Assembly: GCA_903813345.2 (NCBI GenBank)
Contig: CAIIXF020000011.1
Span: 16,599,754 to 16,663,753, forward strand
Source: Owenia fusiformis
Taxonomy: Eukaryota; Annelida; Polychaeta; Sabellida; Oweniidae
Direction: 5' to 3'
DNA: 64,000 nt
In this document: piece by piece, positions 45,826 to 56,669 of the stretch
Position numbering within the stretch: position 1 is the first letter of the stretch
How the letters are laid out: every line of letters begins with the position of its first letter
Notes under the pieces: generated by a model
Seen by the model: the letters and a program-made list of their open reading frames with translations, nothing else
What the model was told of the DNA's origin: nothing
The model's database searches: none
Translations under genes and position numbers: made by a program

Positions 45826-46101
45826 TGAAAAACTCAAAATATATGTGACATAGATTGATGTTTTGAATATACTATCAACATTTCAAACAATAATATTTAC
45901 TTCTTTGGTTTAAAATGAAAAACTTATGATTTTCGCCAAATATTCCTGCCATTTCTTAAACCTGCACATCGCTCCAAAACGCAATATGTTGACATATATT
46001 ATTTTTACATTTTCAAGCTCTAATATAAAGTTTATGTAAATAAAAATTGTTTTTTTTCTGCATAATATCAAAGAACAATCATTTAATTAAAAAAAAAAAA
46101 A

Positions 46102-46171
46102 GGCAAATGCGGGATTCAAACCCGGGCCTCCCGCTTGCTAAACGAGCATTCTACCGCTAGACCACCGTGCT
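46102..46171 (-). tRNA. tRNA-like sequence, anticodon AGC (Ala)
   Basis: On the minus strand the internal pol III boxes are good: A box TGGTCTAGCGG and B box GGTTTGAATCC. The anticodon arm folds as CTCGT-TTAGCAA-GCGGG with anticodon AGC, and the body resembles tRNA-Gly/Ala. A T run follows at once, as a pol III terminator. The acceptor arm pairs poorly (AGCACGG with ATTTGCC) and the T stem has one mismatch, so this is more likely a tRNA pseudogene or tRNA-derived repeat than a working gene. Confidence 0.6.
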
Positions 46172-46179
46172 ATTATGAA

Positions 46180-47155
46180 TGGTGGATGTAATTAAACGCT
46201 ACTTATTTTGTATGCTATGATTCGGAAGTGACGTCACATTCTTCATTTAGAACGTTTCGGGGCAAAGTCCAGCTTTAAGCGGCGGCATTAAACTATTCAC
46301 AAATATATATCTTTCCACTAATTTTAAAGCAAATTCATCTACTTGTCTTTGAGTTATCTTCCGGATGGACAGATGGACAGACGGACAGACTGAGGGCTGG
46401 TGAAATTGAAAAATTCTCTGGTTTCAAACCAATTTTAGAGCTTGGGATTCAAGAAATTAGCAATATACACACATAGGGGTATTATTGTAAGGCAATATGG
46501 TCGATGTTTCTTTAAAAATGTATTGCACGAGTTGTTCAATAAAGGGGAAGTCTTTTGTTAAGTTTGGTTTCGTTTTGTTTGTTAATTTCTTGAATACCCA
46601 GATTGACAGATATTTCTGTCACAAATAAAATTCAATGGGAACCCAGAGCAACGGATCTATATGTCAAATTATGTCTAAAATGTATGTAATGGGTCTATGT
46701 TTACAAATCTTATGAAAGCAAACATCACACATTGTATATTTATATGGTAAATGCCAAAAAACTGGCAAAAAATGCCATGGTTTCATTGCCTCTTTAGAGA
46801 TTGGTATTCAAGGTAATGTAATAAAATCCAGTTGGTTACAATCGACAGATATTGAATCAATATTGGCTCATTAAGTTCCAAAATTAATGGGTTTCCTTGC
46901 AATTTATGTTGTGCTTGTTGTTACTTAATATGATCAAAAAGAAAATTTTAATAAAGATAATTATTACAAAATTTCTTGATTTTATCTTAATTTAATACCA
47001 CATTCTTAATTGAAAAAATCCAATATACAATAATTTTATAGTTAATTTGCTCTCTAAAGGCAAATTTACAATTTTATGGGATCTAACATTTCTTAATTCT
47101 TGAGCACTCAATTCATTTTAAGGATACAATAGATTAGTCACAAGGCATTTGCATG
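46180..47155. other. Intronic DNA, nothing recognised
   Basis: Within the long MORC-like intron. A short GGACAGATGGACAGACGGAC microsatellite occurs at 46,364-46,388. There is no exon. Confidence 0.4.
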
Positions 47156-47160
47156 ACAAA

Positions 47161-47581
47161 ATGTCACCACCTTGTTGCTCACAATATTATTAGTTCAATC
47201 TTAAGTCAGATTTGAATTTCTGAGATCTTGTAAATGATTTTGAAAAAAAATTGGTGAAATTTGAAGCAAGTTAAAAAGACCTGAGAAGGTCATTGAAGGT
47301 GAAATCTCAAATCTAAAGTCAGATTTGATCCTCCGAGAATTTGTAGTTGATTTTAAAAATGGTCAATTTGAAGCAAGTTTTTTGACCTTGAGAAGGTCAT
47401 TGAAGGTCAAATCTTTTTTGACCTTGAGAATGTCATTGAAGGTCAAATCTATAGTCAGAATTGAAGTTTTGAGAACTTCTAGATGATTTTGAAAAAGAAA
47501 ACTGGGTCAATTTGAAGCATAAGTTGAAAAAACACATTTTTGATCTTTTTTAACCTTTTTTGACCTTTTTGGTGGTGACAT
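47161..47581. mobile_element. ATGTCACCACC-ended element, copy 1
   Basis: The tips ATGTCACCACC and GGTGGTGACAT are inverted. The interior repeats GACCTTGAGAAGGTCATTGA and GATGATTTTGAAAAA several times. The match to copy 2 starts ~17 bases further left (GGCATTTGCATGACAAA), so the true left end may be outside the tip given. Non-coding. Confidence 0.75.
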
Positions 47582-48054
47582 TATACCATTATACATTTAT
47601 GAAACAAAGTTTATTAATGGAAACAGGAGTAGGATATTGACCATGTCTACCTATACATATTACAATCAACAATAAGAAAGTGCCGGTAATGAACTAAAAG
47701 CTTTTAACGAACGGTAGGTCATAACACTGGAATTGAAAATCAATTAAGATGCATTTTGTATTCCTGGTTCACAGGGTGTCAGTTACTTCAAATTCAACTT
47801 GATATCTCTCGCAGATAAGACACTGACAGAGAGTGATCAACACAAAATGTGAAAAGCCATAAAACCCATGAAATTGATGAATATGAGCAAGTGAGCAAGT
47901 ACTTTTGAGCAAGTAATCATCATCAATAGCTCACATTAAGTTATAAATATAGATATTTTAATACATTTTTGTGCGACTGGTAGTAGTGAAAAATAATACA
48001 TCTTGATATAGCATAACATAACATGTGGAAGTGGAAGACAACTTGATTTTTTCA

Positions 48055-48594
48055 ATGAAAATGAAGATGTTGAGAAGTGTCGTGTTTGGAATTTTAAATA
48101 TTTGCTTCACAGAGGCAGTGCTTACAAATGGACAATACGCTGCATACAGTCAGTGTGATGAGATAAGTGAGAGAGCAGCAAAGTTTACACCAACTAAAAC
48201 AATGGTCACCAGGAGTAAGTTGCACTGCAGTTTAATGTGTGAAGAAACACCATTTTGCTTGGCATATAATGTTGGCTCTGTAATGAACCAAGCTGGTGTC
48301 TCATGCGAATTACTTGATGCAAAGATATCCTCATGTGGTGATTTAGAATATCGTTTGAATTTCAACTATTATGAGCATACGATGAGGCAGCCACAAACTA
48401 CAACAACTACACTGGCTACATCAACAATTCTAACAACAGAGGCTACAACAATGACTACACCAACAACAGAGGCTACAACAATGACTACACCAACAACAGA
48501 GGCTACAACAATGACTACACCAACAGCAGAGGCTGCAACAATGACTACACCAACAACAGCAACTACAACAATGACTACACCAACCACTGTAAAT
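48055..48594 (+). CDS. Secreted PAN-domain protein, exon 1
   Basis: I start at the ATG at 48,055 because MKMKMLRSVVFGILNICFTE is a good signal peptide; an in-frame ATG at 48,025 would bury it. After cleavage near LTNGQ comes a PAN/Apple-type module with Cys in YSQCDE, LHCSLMCEETPFCLAYN, VSCELL and SSCGD, followed by FNYYEHTMRQPQ. A mucin-like linker of ten-residue ATTMTTPTTE repeats (30-base tandem units, 48,427-48,590) ends the exon at donor AAT|GTAAGA (ACT|GTAAAT is a second, also phase 0). PAN modules bind proteins or glycans. The gene lies entirely inside an intron of the opposite-strand MORC-like gene. Confidence 0.7.
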
Positions 48595-48973
48595 GTAAGA
48601 TATTTCCATATTCTATTTAAGCTCATCACAAGAAAAAAAAAATGCTAAAATTACATCAACTCCCTTAAGTAACGCATCCCACCAAACAGAACATATTTTA
48701 TCAAATTTGGGGTACTATACTAGTGTCGACTCAAAAATAGATTTCATCATTTGTTTAGCATATATAATTTAAAACTATAAATTTGATTATCAAAGTGTTC
48801 CTATATGAAACAATATCTTGCTTATATTTCAGCCTTGTCCACCTCTCCCATTTGGAGTACAAGATGGATCAGTTGTATATATAACCTAATATATGATTTT
48901 TCGTATTTCAGCCATGTCCATCTCTCACGTTTGATGTGTTAACAGGTGGCGTACAAGGCATTAACATGACAAA

Positions 48974-49495
48974 ATGTCACCACCTAGTTGCTCACAATAT
49001 TATTAGTTCAATCTTGCTCACAGTATTATTAGTTCAATCTTAAATCATATTTGAATTCCTGAGAACTTGTAGATGATTTTGAAAAAGAAAATTGGTCAAT
49101 TTGAAGCAAGTTGAAAAAATACATTTTTTGACCCTGAGAAGATCATTGAAGGCGAAATCTCAAATCTAAAGTCAGATTTGAACTTCTGAGAACCTGTAGA
49201 TGATTTTGCAAAAATTGGTCATTTGAAGCAAGTTGAAAAAAAACTTTTTTGATCTTGAGAAGGTCATTGAAGGTCAAATATTTTTTTGACCTTGAGAATG
49301 TCATTGAAGGTCAAAACTGCTGAAAACTTGTAGATGATTTTGAAAAAAATCTGAAGGTAGTCTAAACAGTATTTGTTAAGTTATTGGAAGTTATAAGAAT
49401 TTGTTACAGACGCCAACCACAATCTGCCGATCACCAACCGCCATCACAAAAAATGGAGACCATAACAATATGTCACCACTTCTTGGAGGTGACAT
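48974..49495. mobile_element. ATGTCACCACC-ended element, copy 2
   Basis: It has the same family tips and GACCTTGAGAAGGTCATTGA-type interior as copy 1, ending CTTGGAGGTGACAT. It interrupts the series of duplicated exon-2 segments: the unit before it breaks off at GGTGGCGTACAAGGCATT, and GATGGATCAGTCGTATATCT resumes after it. Confidence 0.75.
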
Positions 49496-49515
49496 AACAA
49501 GATGGATCAGTCGTA

Positions 49516-50100
49516 TATCTAACCTTATATATTTCAGCCATGTCCATCTCTCCCATTTGATGTGGTAACAGTTGGAGTACTAGATGGATCAGTTGTATAT
49601 CTAACCTAATATATTTCAGCCATGTCCATCTCTCCCATTTGATGTGGTAACAGTTTGAGTACTAGATGGATTAGTTGTATATCTAACCTATTATATTTCA
49701 GCCATGTCCATCTCTCACATTTGATGTGGTAACAGTTGGAGTACTAGATGGATCATTTGTTTATCTAACCTAATATATTTCAGCCATGTCCATCTCTCCC
49801 ATTTGATGTGGTAACAGTTGGAGTACTAGATGGATCAGTTGTATATCTAACCTAATGTATTTCAGCCATGTCCATCTCTCCCATTTGATGTGGTAACAGT
49901 TGGAGTACTAGATGGATCAATTGTATATCTAACCTAATATATTTCAGCCATGTCCATCTCTCCCATTTGATGTGGTAACGGGTGGAGTACTAGATGGATC
50001 AGTTGTATATCTAACCTAATATATTTCAGCCATGTCCATCCCTCCCATTTGATGTGGTAACAGGTGGAGTACTAGATGGATCAAGTGTATATCTAACAGC
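49516..50100 (+). repeat. 82-bp array duplicating an intron-exon boundary
   Basis: Seven copies with an exact 82-base spacing (CAG| at 49537, 49619, 49701, 49783, 49865, 49947, 50029) each contain the acceptor TATATTTCAG and the start of exon 2 (CCATGTCCATCTCTCCCATT, TGATGTGGTAACAG). Two more diverged copies lie at 48,835 and 48,912. Only the last copy goes on to the full exon and a donor; the rest lack the sequence after GGATCA. Confidence 0.9.
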
Positions 50101-50112
50101 AGATAATCACAA
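50030..50112 (+). CDS. Secreted PAN-domain protein, exon 2
   Basis: This is the last of the duplicated acceptors and the only one leading to a complete exon: PCPSLPFDVVTGGVLDGSSV, YLTADNH, then donor AA|GTAAAG. Entry phase 0 fits exon 1, and exit phase 2 fits exon 3. The VLDGSSVYLTADNHNYYRFN sequence across the junction resembles the start of a hemopexin-type blade, but weakly. Confidence 0.65.
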
Positions 50113-50546
50113 GTAAAGAATTTATTACTGGCATTTTTTCCAAAATTTTGTAAATAATTTGTAATTGTGTATTTTGCCATTTAAAAACGATTGATTTTGA
50201 TTTTCTGAGGATTTGCATCAATAAATTGAAAGGTTCAGGTCCAGTTGTGTAGTTATTGCGAATACATTCAGACAGAGTATGACTATTTTTGAACCATGAA
50301 GAACTAAAGAAACACATTGTTTTTGTGGGGACAGAATGAAGATATTCCTTCATGAGTAGAGATCCTTAGACTCATACATGATGGAACCAAATCCAATAAC
50401 AGGTAGTTGCATTAAATGAGTTAAAAGTTCTGAAACAATGGTAGCCATTTTGACGAGAAATTCTATCTATTGATTCATGGCCTACATCCCATCTGTAGCA
50501 CATATAAAATGGCTTTACATTAACATATTCATTTTTTAATTAAAAG

Positions 50547-50710
50547 CTACTACAGATTCAATGTAAACTCGGATGGGACAGTAACCTATGTCAGCAATGG
50601 AGGTAACACATGGGGTATATACAATGGGCCCATTGATGACTACAGCCTTAGGGAAATTGGAGAATATGACAATAATGGAGACAGTGATGATTTACATATA
50701 TTTCTCGAAG
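50547..50710 (+). CDS. Secreted PAN-domain protein, exon 3
   Basis: Acceptor TTAATTAAAAG and donor GTAAAT bound an exon reading YYRFNVNSDGTVTYVSNGGN, TWGIYNGPIDDYSLREIGEY, DNNGDSDDLHIFLEG. Asp/Gly/Asn turns and alternating aromatics suggest beta-strands of an extracellular domain. Confidence 0.65.
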
Positions 50711-50721
50711 GTAAATACATG

Positions 50722-50905
50722 TACAGTAAAGCCTGTGTAAGTAAAACACCTTTGGTACCCCTCAAAAAGTGTTACACTTAGACGGTGTTCAACTTTTCAT
50801 TTGTCATTAAGGCAGTTGGTGTCATATGACTCTGAAAAGTGTTCAACTTGTAGAGGTGTTCAACTTGTAGAGGTGTTCCACTTAAAGGTGTTCCACTTTA
50901 CAAGT
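50722..50905. repeat. AAGTGGAACACC-family repeat
   Basis: CAGTAAAGCCTGTGTAAGTA at the left and four GGTGTTCCACTT/GGTGTTCAACTT words further right are relatives, in opposite orientation, of the tract at 60,229-60,415. The CAGTARARCCT tip is of the kind seen at pogo/Tigger-like elements. Confidence 0.5.
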
Positions 50906-51325
50906 TTTAATGTATTAATATATTTCATTAATTTAGCTGAATGCCTGTGCCACAGGTATTCACTGAAATAGAATGAAATATTTGTTTTATCTACTTATAT
51001 TACTATCAGGCTTACCATCGTAAATATCATTCACTCATTTGTTAAAACAACGATTAAAACATTAGTATCGGTTAGAACATATGTTATCATGTCATGGTTT
51101 ATTTCATATACTGAACAAAATTAGTTCATTTAAAAAAGTCACGGCAGCGGTGAATATCTCCAAATATTCACTGTTTGTCTATAATTTGATAAACATGGTC
51201 CATGAATTACACTTGATCGTTCATGACATGTGAGCCCATTTTGACCATTGTGTGATAAATAATTCATTTCATTTGCGGGATTTCATTTTACTTTCAAACT
51301 GAATACAAAAACTGTAAATATTTAG

Positions 51326-51473
51326 GCTCAAAAACAGTTCACTGTATGGACAGATTCTGGAACACTGACAGTGGGAGCGTTTGCAATGCATTTCCCCAAA
51401 CCGCTGACTGGCTTTATGGGGCAGGTACTCCAAATAATGTAGATGCTGTCTTAGAATACAGTGGAACACAGAC
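51326..51473 (+). CDS. Secreted PAN-domain protein, exon 4
   Basis: Bounded by AAATATTTAG and GTAAGT. It reads SKTVHCMDRFWNTDSGSVCN, AFPQTADWLYGAGTPNNVDA, VLEYSGTQT. NNVDAVLEYSGTQT-YMFK across the next junction fits a hemopexin repeat (iDAalxxxgktYfFkG). Two Cys could bridge. Confidence 0.65.
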
Positions 51474-51530
51474 GTAAGTTTGACATGTTAAACAATTTTT
51501 TTAGATGGATCATTCCCTTATCATGACTTG

Positions 51531-51703
51531 TAACAAGACATACAGTCATCTTGGAAAAAAAAACTTGAGGATTTTGAAAAAAATTGAAGTCAGTCTAAAC
51601 AGTATTTAAGTTATTGGAAGTAGTAAGAATTTGTTACAGAGGCTGATCGCCAACCGCTGTAAAAAAAACGGAGACCATAACCACCACTTTTTGGTGGTGA
51701 CAT
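51531..51703. mobile_element. ATGTCACCACC-ended element, partial copy 3
   Basis: It matches the right-hand ~170 bases of copy 2 (TCTAAACAGTATTT, AAGTTATTGGAAGTA, AGAATTTGTTACAGA) and ends GGTGGTGACAT. The left end is missing. Confidence 0.65.
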
Positions 51704-51738
51704 AACAATGCTAAAGTATGATTAATAAATCAAAGGAC

Positions 51739-51973
51739 ATTTATGTTCATGTAGAGTATAGATATGGCCGTGAGAGTCGTACATGTAAAATTATTAATAT
51801 AAAATTAATATAAATAAATATTGAGCCAATTAACACAAAACACAATACCTTGGAAAATAATGGCTAATTTAAGTTAATTAGCTACAAGAGTTTACAATTT
51901 GACATAACTGTTAATTAGCTCAATTGGATATATTATAATACCATCTCCAACTCATCTTCTTGGGCGAAAATAA
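51739..51973 (-). repeat. Retrotransposon split repeat B2
   Basis: Direct copy of 52,281-52,515 (TTATGTTCATGTAGAGTATA to TCTTCTTGGGCGAAAATAA), nearly identical over 235 bases. Confidence 0.85.
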
Positions 51974-52013
51974 ATCTCCAACTGGTGGTGTAAGCTGGGG
52001 AAGGAGGTGAGGG

Positions 52014-52280
52014 AAAAGAATCGAAATGTATAACTTACATTGATGTTAATGGATTTTGTACGCACCTAGGGAGAAAACCCTCCAACTACAATCCTATCGA
52101 TATCTCGTCTAAAGTCTCATCTCGTACTCTCGAGATCTGAAGCTTGATGTTTCGTTCAGTGTAACTTACCAGAAACATTTACCTGGGATAACCGGGGAAT
52201 GGTCTTCTTAGGGCTTGTTCATACCTAAACCTTAACCGACTCTCACATTGCCATAAATGAAATTATTGTCAATAATTTGA
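52014..52280 (-). repeat. Retrotransposon split repeat A2
   Basis: Direct copy of 58,294-58,561 (AAAAGAATCGAAATGTATAA to TTGTCAATAATTTGAAT), with no difference I could see over ~265 bases. The high identity suggests a recent insertion despite the broken genes. Confidence 0.85.
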
Positions 52281-52515
52281 ATTTATGTTCATGTAGAGTA
52301 TAGATATGGCCGTGAGAGTCGTACATGTAAAATTATTAATATAAAATTAATATAAATAAATATTGAGCCAATTAACACAAAACACAATACCTTGGAAAAT
52401 AATGGCTAATTTAAGTTAATTAGCTACAAGAGTTTACAATTTGACATAACTGTTAATTAGCTCAATTGGATATATTATAATACCATCTCCAACTCATCTT
52501 CTTGGGCGAAAATAA
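52281..52515 (-). repeat. Retrotransposon split repeat B1
   Basis: Direct copy of 51,739-51,973; it forms the inner end next to the recombinase gene. Confidence 0.85.
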
Positions 52516-52961
52516 GGCCATGCGCGATCTCTCGCGAGAGCCCAAAAGAAAAGAAGATTAATTAGAAAGTAGTTAAATCATTTATTGATACACACAAATC
52601 AATACATGAATACCAAATTATAAGAACATCATAGAAATGAACTAAAGTAAATCCGCAAATTCTGAAATATTGATGGATAAATTAATGTAATGTAATGTAA
52701 TATGCTGTCAATCTCAGGTAAGATAAAGGAATTAGAATTGAATGAAAATTTTTGAATTCAGAAAGTGCGGGTTTATCTCAATTAAATTTCTAGTACATCA
52801 TGAAGAAAAAACAGTAGCTACTTGAAATTTGCATGCTCGACACCTGTTTGAGCCGACTTTGGGGTTTACATGAAAATTGAATACTCGACACCTGTCTGAG
52901 CAACTTTGGGGCTTTAATGAAAATTGCATACTCGACACCGGTCTGAGTTTATAAATGTCTA

Positions 52962-53891
52962 CCTAATATATTTTTTAATGTATGTATGTATGTCATCTCC
53001 CAATCTTTTGATAGTATAGTCATCAAGTCCAAGATTTGTGGCCCATGTAGCTCCGCCTATCCGCAAACTGTGGCATTTATAGAAGGTAGGATCTACCTGA
53101 CATTGAACAAAGAGTTTGTGAAGAAAATTGTTAAATACAGAAGTATTCACTGGAGCATCTCTATAAATGAAAAGAGGACCTGATTTAAAGGACCTTATGT
53201 TCAGGTACAACTTCATATGTAATACTGGACAACAAGATGGTAATTGAGAATTAATTGATATCGTAGCAGGAGATGAGCTATGTTTAAAATGTGAAAAAGT
53301 AATAATGAAAAAGGCTTCATCGGGAGAGAATTTAATACTTTCTAACTGTAAGTTGTGTCCTGCGGAAGTACTTGTCAACTCACTACTTCTTAGTAAGCCA
53401 AAAAGGCTGTAGATAACATAGCTCTGTACAAGACTTGAGCAAAAGGGTCAAAATCTACTTCAGAAGTTTTAGAAACCATTTGTTCTAACAAGGCTGTGTT
53501 GATTGGCAATCTAGTGTCTATGCTAGGATTTTGTTTACAAAAACCAGAAACTATTTGAGAGACTACATAAGAAGTAGTGGGATCCTTGAAATTGTTAATT
53601 GTGAAAATATGATAAAAATGATAAACCAGACAGAACTGACTTGAATGAATTAGGGGGATAATTCTTTAAACGAAGATGTGCTGCAAAAAGGCTAGCAGAG
53701 GCTGGGGTTAGAGGAAATTCACCTATACCTGTCTGGGAGTTGAACTGTACTAATAAATCATATGACTTTCTGGTAGACGGGGCTTGGGCAGCTTGAAGTG
53801 CTTCTAAAAGATAAAAAGTAACATAAATTGTTTCTAGATAAAGTGTCAGCAGCAGAATTAAGAATACCAGCAATGTGTTCACTTTGAACAT
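52962..53891 (-). pseudogene. Tyrosine recombinase of the retrotransposon, frameshifted
   Basis: The upstream frame (53,891-53,595) reads EALQAAQAPSTRKSYDLLVQ and SFKSVLSGLSFLSYFHN, the SAM-like N-terminal domain of tyrosine recombinases. The catalytic part has Box A as FGLLRSSELTSTS (~53,400), HSLRIGGATWATNLGLDDYT (the H-x-x-R box) and KKYIR with the nucleophilic Tyr. All of R, H, R, Y are therefore present. A one-base loss in a T run just before Box A shifts the frame, and stops separate the N-terminal part. In known elements this enzyme integrates circular cDNA. Confidence 0.8.
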
Positions 53892-54035
53892 GATATTGTT
53901 TAAGAGACATTTTAATATATAGGAAGTAAGAGTTGCATGGACGTTTGATTGCTGGTAGAAAATTTAATTCGGTATGTTCACTACTGCTTCATTGTCAGAA
54001 TGCAGGATAACTGTGTGTCCAGACATAAGTTTTGC

Positions 54036-54760
54036 CTATGTAAGTATAGCAGTAACAATAGGATATAATTCAAGAATATTGATGTCCAATTCTTTCCATT
54101 CTGATGGCCATTCCCCTTTAAACCAAAGATTATTGCAAACGGCTCCAAAGCCTATCGTAGTAGAAGCATCGGTAAAAGATGCAATTGTTCTCTTGTTCTT
54201 CTGTAAGGAAAATAGATTTCCCATTAAAGGGAATTAGAAACTATTTCCACATTAATAAATCCTGCATAGATGGAGTGTTGATTAAGATTTTATAATGTAG
54301 CTCCTTCATTTTTAGATAGATGAATAAATAATGAAATAAATTATCTACCGAAAGGAATCACACAACAACAGTAGCTAAGGAATCCTATAGCAGATAAAAG
54401 TTCTCTTTGAGACTTTCTTTGGTTTTGGCTTAATGGTAAAGGGGTTGATGTTACATAAAGTGGCAATGATTGTTTTGCCATGTCCATGAGCAAACAAGCT
54501 TCTAATAGTCATACACAAGAAGCAACCTTTTCCTAAATGTTTTATAATATCTATGGCTTGTTGTACGGTTGCATATTTAACTGTAGAAGTTTCGTCTGGG
54601 ATAGTATCATTATGGGTTGGCCTCTGGGATGTGATAAGTTGTGAATAACACAGAATTAACCTGGAGATTTTTAGGAACGAGAAATAAGGGTGAAATAATA
54701 TCAAATGGTGGCTGGTCAAAAGGTCCAAGTATTCTACCAGCTTCAAGCTCTTTGTTTAAT
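54036..54760 (-). pseudogene. Reverse transcriptase and RNase H of the retrotransposon, broken
   Basis: Near 54,375-54,746 the minus strand reads KLVEYLDLL, PTHNDTIPDETSTVKYATVQ and QAIDIIKHLGKGCF, matching the N-terminal fingers of DIRS-type reverse transcriptases (SVND.IP...V.Y.....AI..I...G.G). The catalytic palm with its Asp pair is not seen, so most of the domain is deleted. At 54,036-54,224, IASFTDASTTIGFGAVC and WKELDINILELYPIVTAI match the DIRS-type RNase H (TDAS..GFG ... NxxEL). Confidence 0.75.
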
Positions 54761-54781
54761 TTTTTGAGAGCTTCTGGATTC

Positions 54782-55794
54782 TTAGATATGATTACAAATT
54801 ATCATGAGTAATGTTGTAATGTTCTGGCAAATCAGAGTGAGGAAATTTAAATCCGTACTAGAAACCATGAACTGTTTCTTCTTGATGTTCATAGCCTTCA
54901 AGCCAATATCTGAGTCTTTCAGGTTTAACTGGAGTAACAACTTGTGTTGACATAAGTTCACCGAAGGGTTTTTTGGAGTCTCCAGTACCTGAGCGCTTTT
55001 TGTTGGGGAATTGGGCTTGCCTGCCGTTGTTGCGAGAGTAACATTTTGCAAGTTGGGCAGGTGTGGTTAAAGGGACAAGGGGATATATATTTCAAGAGGT
55101 GAGGGGTTTGATCATGAAATCTTTGGGTATAGACAGCAATAAATATACTGAATGCTCGGACCCATTCTGGAAATGAAAGGATTTTCCCTTCTTTGAAGGG
55201 TTTAAAATTCAAATGTTTTGATTCAAAAGAATTGTCAGATTACATCTCACAGAGGACATAATCATTGTTTTTGTCTTCTTCAATACAATCATGAATCAAT
55301 ACATGAATACCAAAATATAAGAATATCATAGAAATGAATTAAAGTAAATCCGCAAAATCTGAAATATGGACAAATAATGTAATGTAATATGTTAAAAACT
55401 GGGAATTGGATTTATTGAAGCTACTGACACCTGTCCTTGTAGCATGGCATTTGTGTTGGGAATTAATCCATAAGCTGTAGAGACGGGTTGGGAATTATGA
55501 AAAGCTGAAAGGTTAGTAGAGACTGGAGGGATGGAAGGGTAGGGTTGGATATTAGCGCTTGATGCAAAAGATGGAATAGGGCGAGTAATAGATGCTGTGG
55601 GTCTATTTAGAGAGAATGAAATGTTGGGTTGGAATGGAAGATGTAGTGGAATAAGAAGGGAAAGGGGATAAGGGAAAAGTTGTTGTAAAGTTGCCCCTTA
55701 TTAAAGTGGGCATAGACTTGGCTGCAGTCAGGGTATTAGAAGTGTGATACTCTTCAATAGTAATACTTGGGTTAGGTCCTTCAGTTTCAGACAT
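54782..55794 (-). pseudogene. Gag-like region of the retrotransposon, broken
   Basis: It begins with MSETEGPNPSITIEEYHTSN at 55,794. After a gap it continues as FPEWVRAFSIFIAVYTQRFH and TPHLLKYISPCPFNHTCPTC, matching the 'W..AF.....Y....P....LLKY' and 'C...H.C..C' features of Gag in DIRS-like elements. The frame shifts near 55,000 (LQVLETPKNP, PIPQQKALRYWRLQK). Confidence 0.65.
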
Positions 55795-55904
55795 TTGCAG
55801 TGAAATAATTAGTAGTTATATAGAGGGTAAGCAACTTCAAGACATAAAAACATTTAGATAAATATAAATAGAAGCACATGCTCCATGTTAGATGTATATA
55901 AATA

Positions 55905-56475
55905 TGATGCCCATAAGGCTAATCATAATAAATATGATTTAGAATACACTGCATAAATAAATGCATATGATATATAAAGATTATGAATTATCATAATATA
56001 AAAATGATGCCCATAAGGCTAATCATAATAAATATGATTTAGAATACACTGCATAAATAAATGCATATTATATATAAAGATTATGAATTATCATAATATA
56101 AATATGATGCCCATAAGGCTAATCATAATAAATATGATTTAGAATACACTGCATAAATAAATGCATATGAAATATAAAAAATGAATTATCATAATATAAA
56201 TATGATAACCTTTAAGAATAAAGGTAAAGTATACAATGCATGAATAAATGCATATGATATAAATGTAATATGAATTATCATAATATAAATATGATAACCT
56301 TTAAGAATAAAGGTAAAGCATACAATGCATGAATATGAAATATAAAATAATATGAATTTTATCATAATATAAATATGATAACATATCATGTCTAAAGGTA
56401 TAGTATACACTGCATGAATAAATGCAGATGATATACAAAATAATATATATTTATCATAATATAAATATGATAAAA
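55905..56475. repeat. AT-rich tandem repeats inside the retrotransposon
   Basis: Three ~100-bp units (GATGCCCATAAGGCTAATCA, then AGAATACACTGCATAAATAA) are followed by three ~90-bp units (GATAACCTTTAAGAATAAAG, TACAATGCATGAATA). They separate the SGNH and Gag regions. Confidence 0.85.
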
Positions 56476-56669
56476 TATAAGTAAACAGGAAACTAAATTT
56501 CCTATTATAAGTATAGTACTTATGAAGGATAACTAAGTGAATAAACTATTGTGAAAAGTTAACGACTCTCTGGCTTATGTTTGGTTAGAGAAGAGTAGCC
56601 GTCTCTTCTAATGTTAAGTCTAATTATTATTACCTAATAAATGTAATCAAGAAATCTCAGGACTGCGCC

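Noticed and set aside
48369-48629. 86-codon Val-rich minus-strand frame, looks like a membrane protein
   Set aside because: Complement of the Thr-rich linker of the PAN gene; Thr codons ACA/ACC read as Val/Gly on the other strand.
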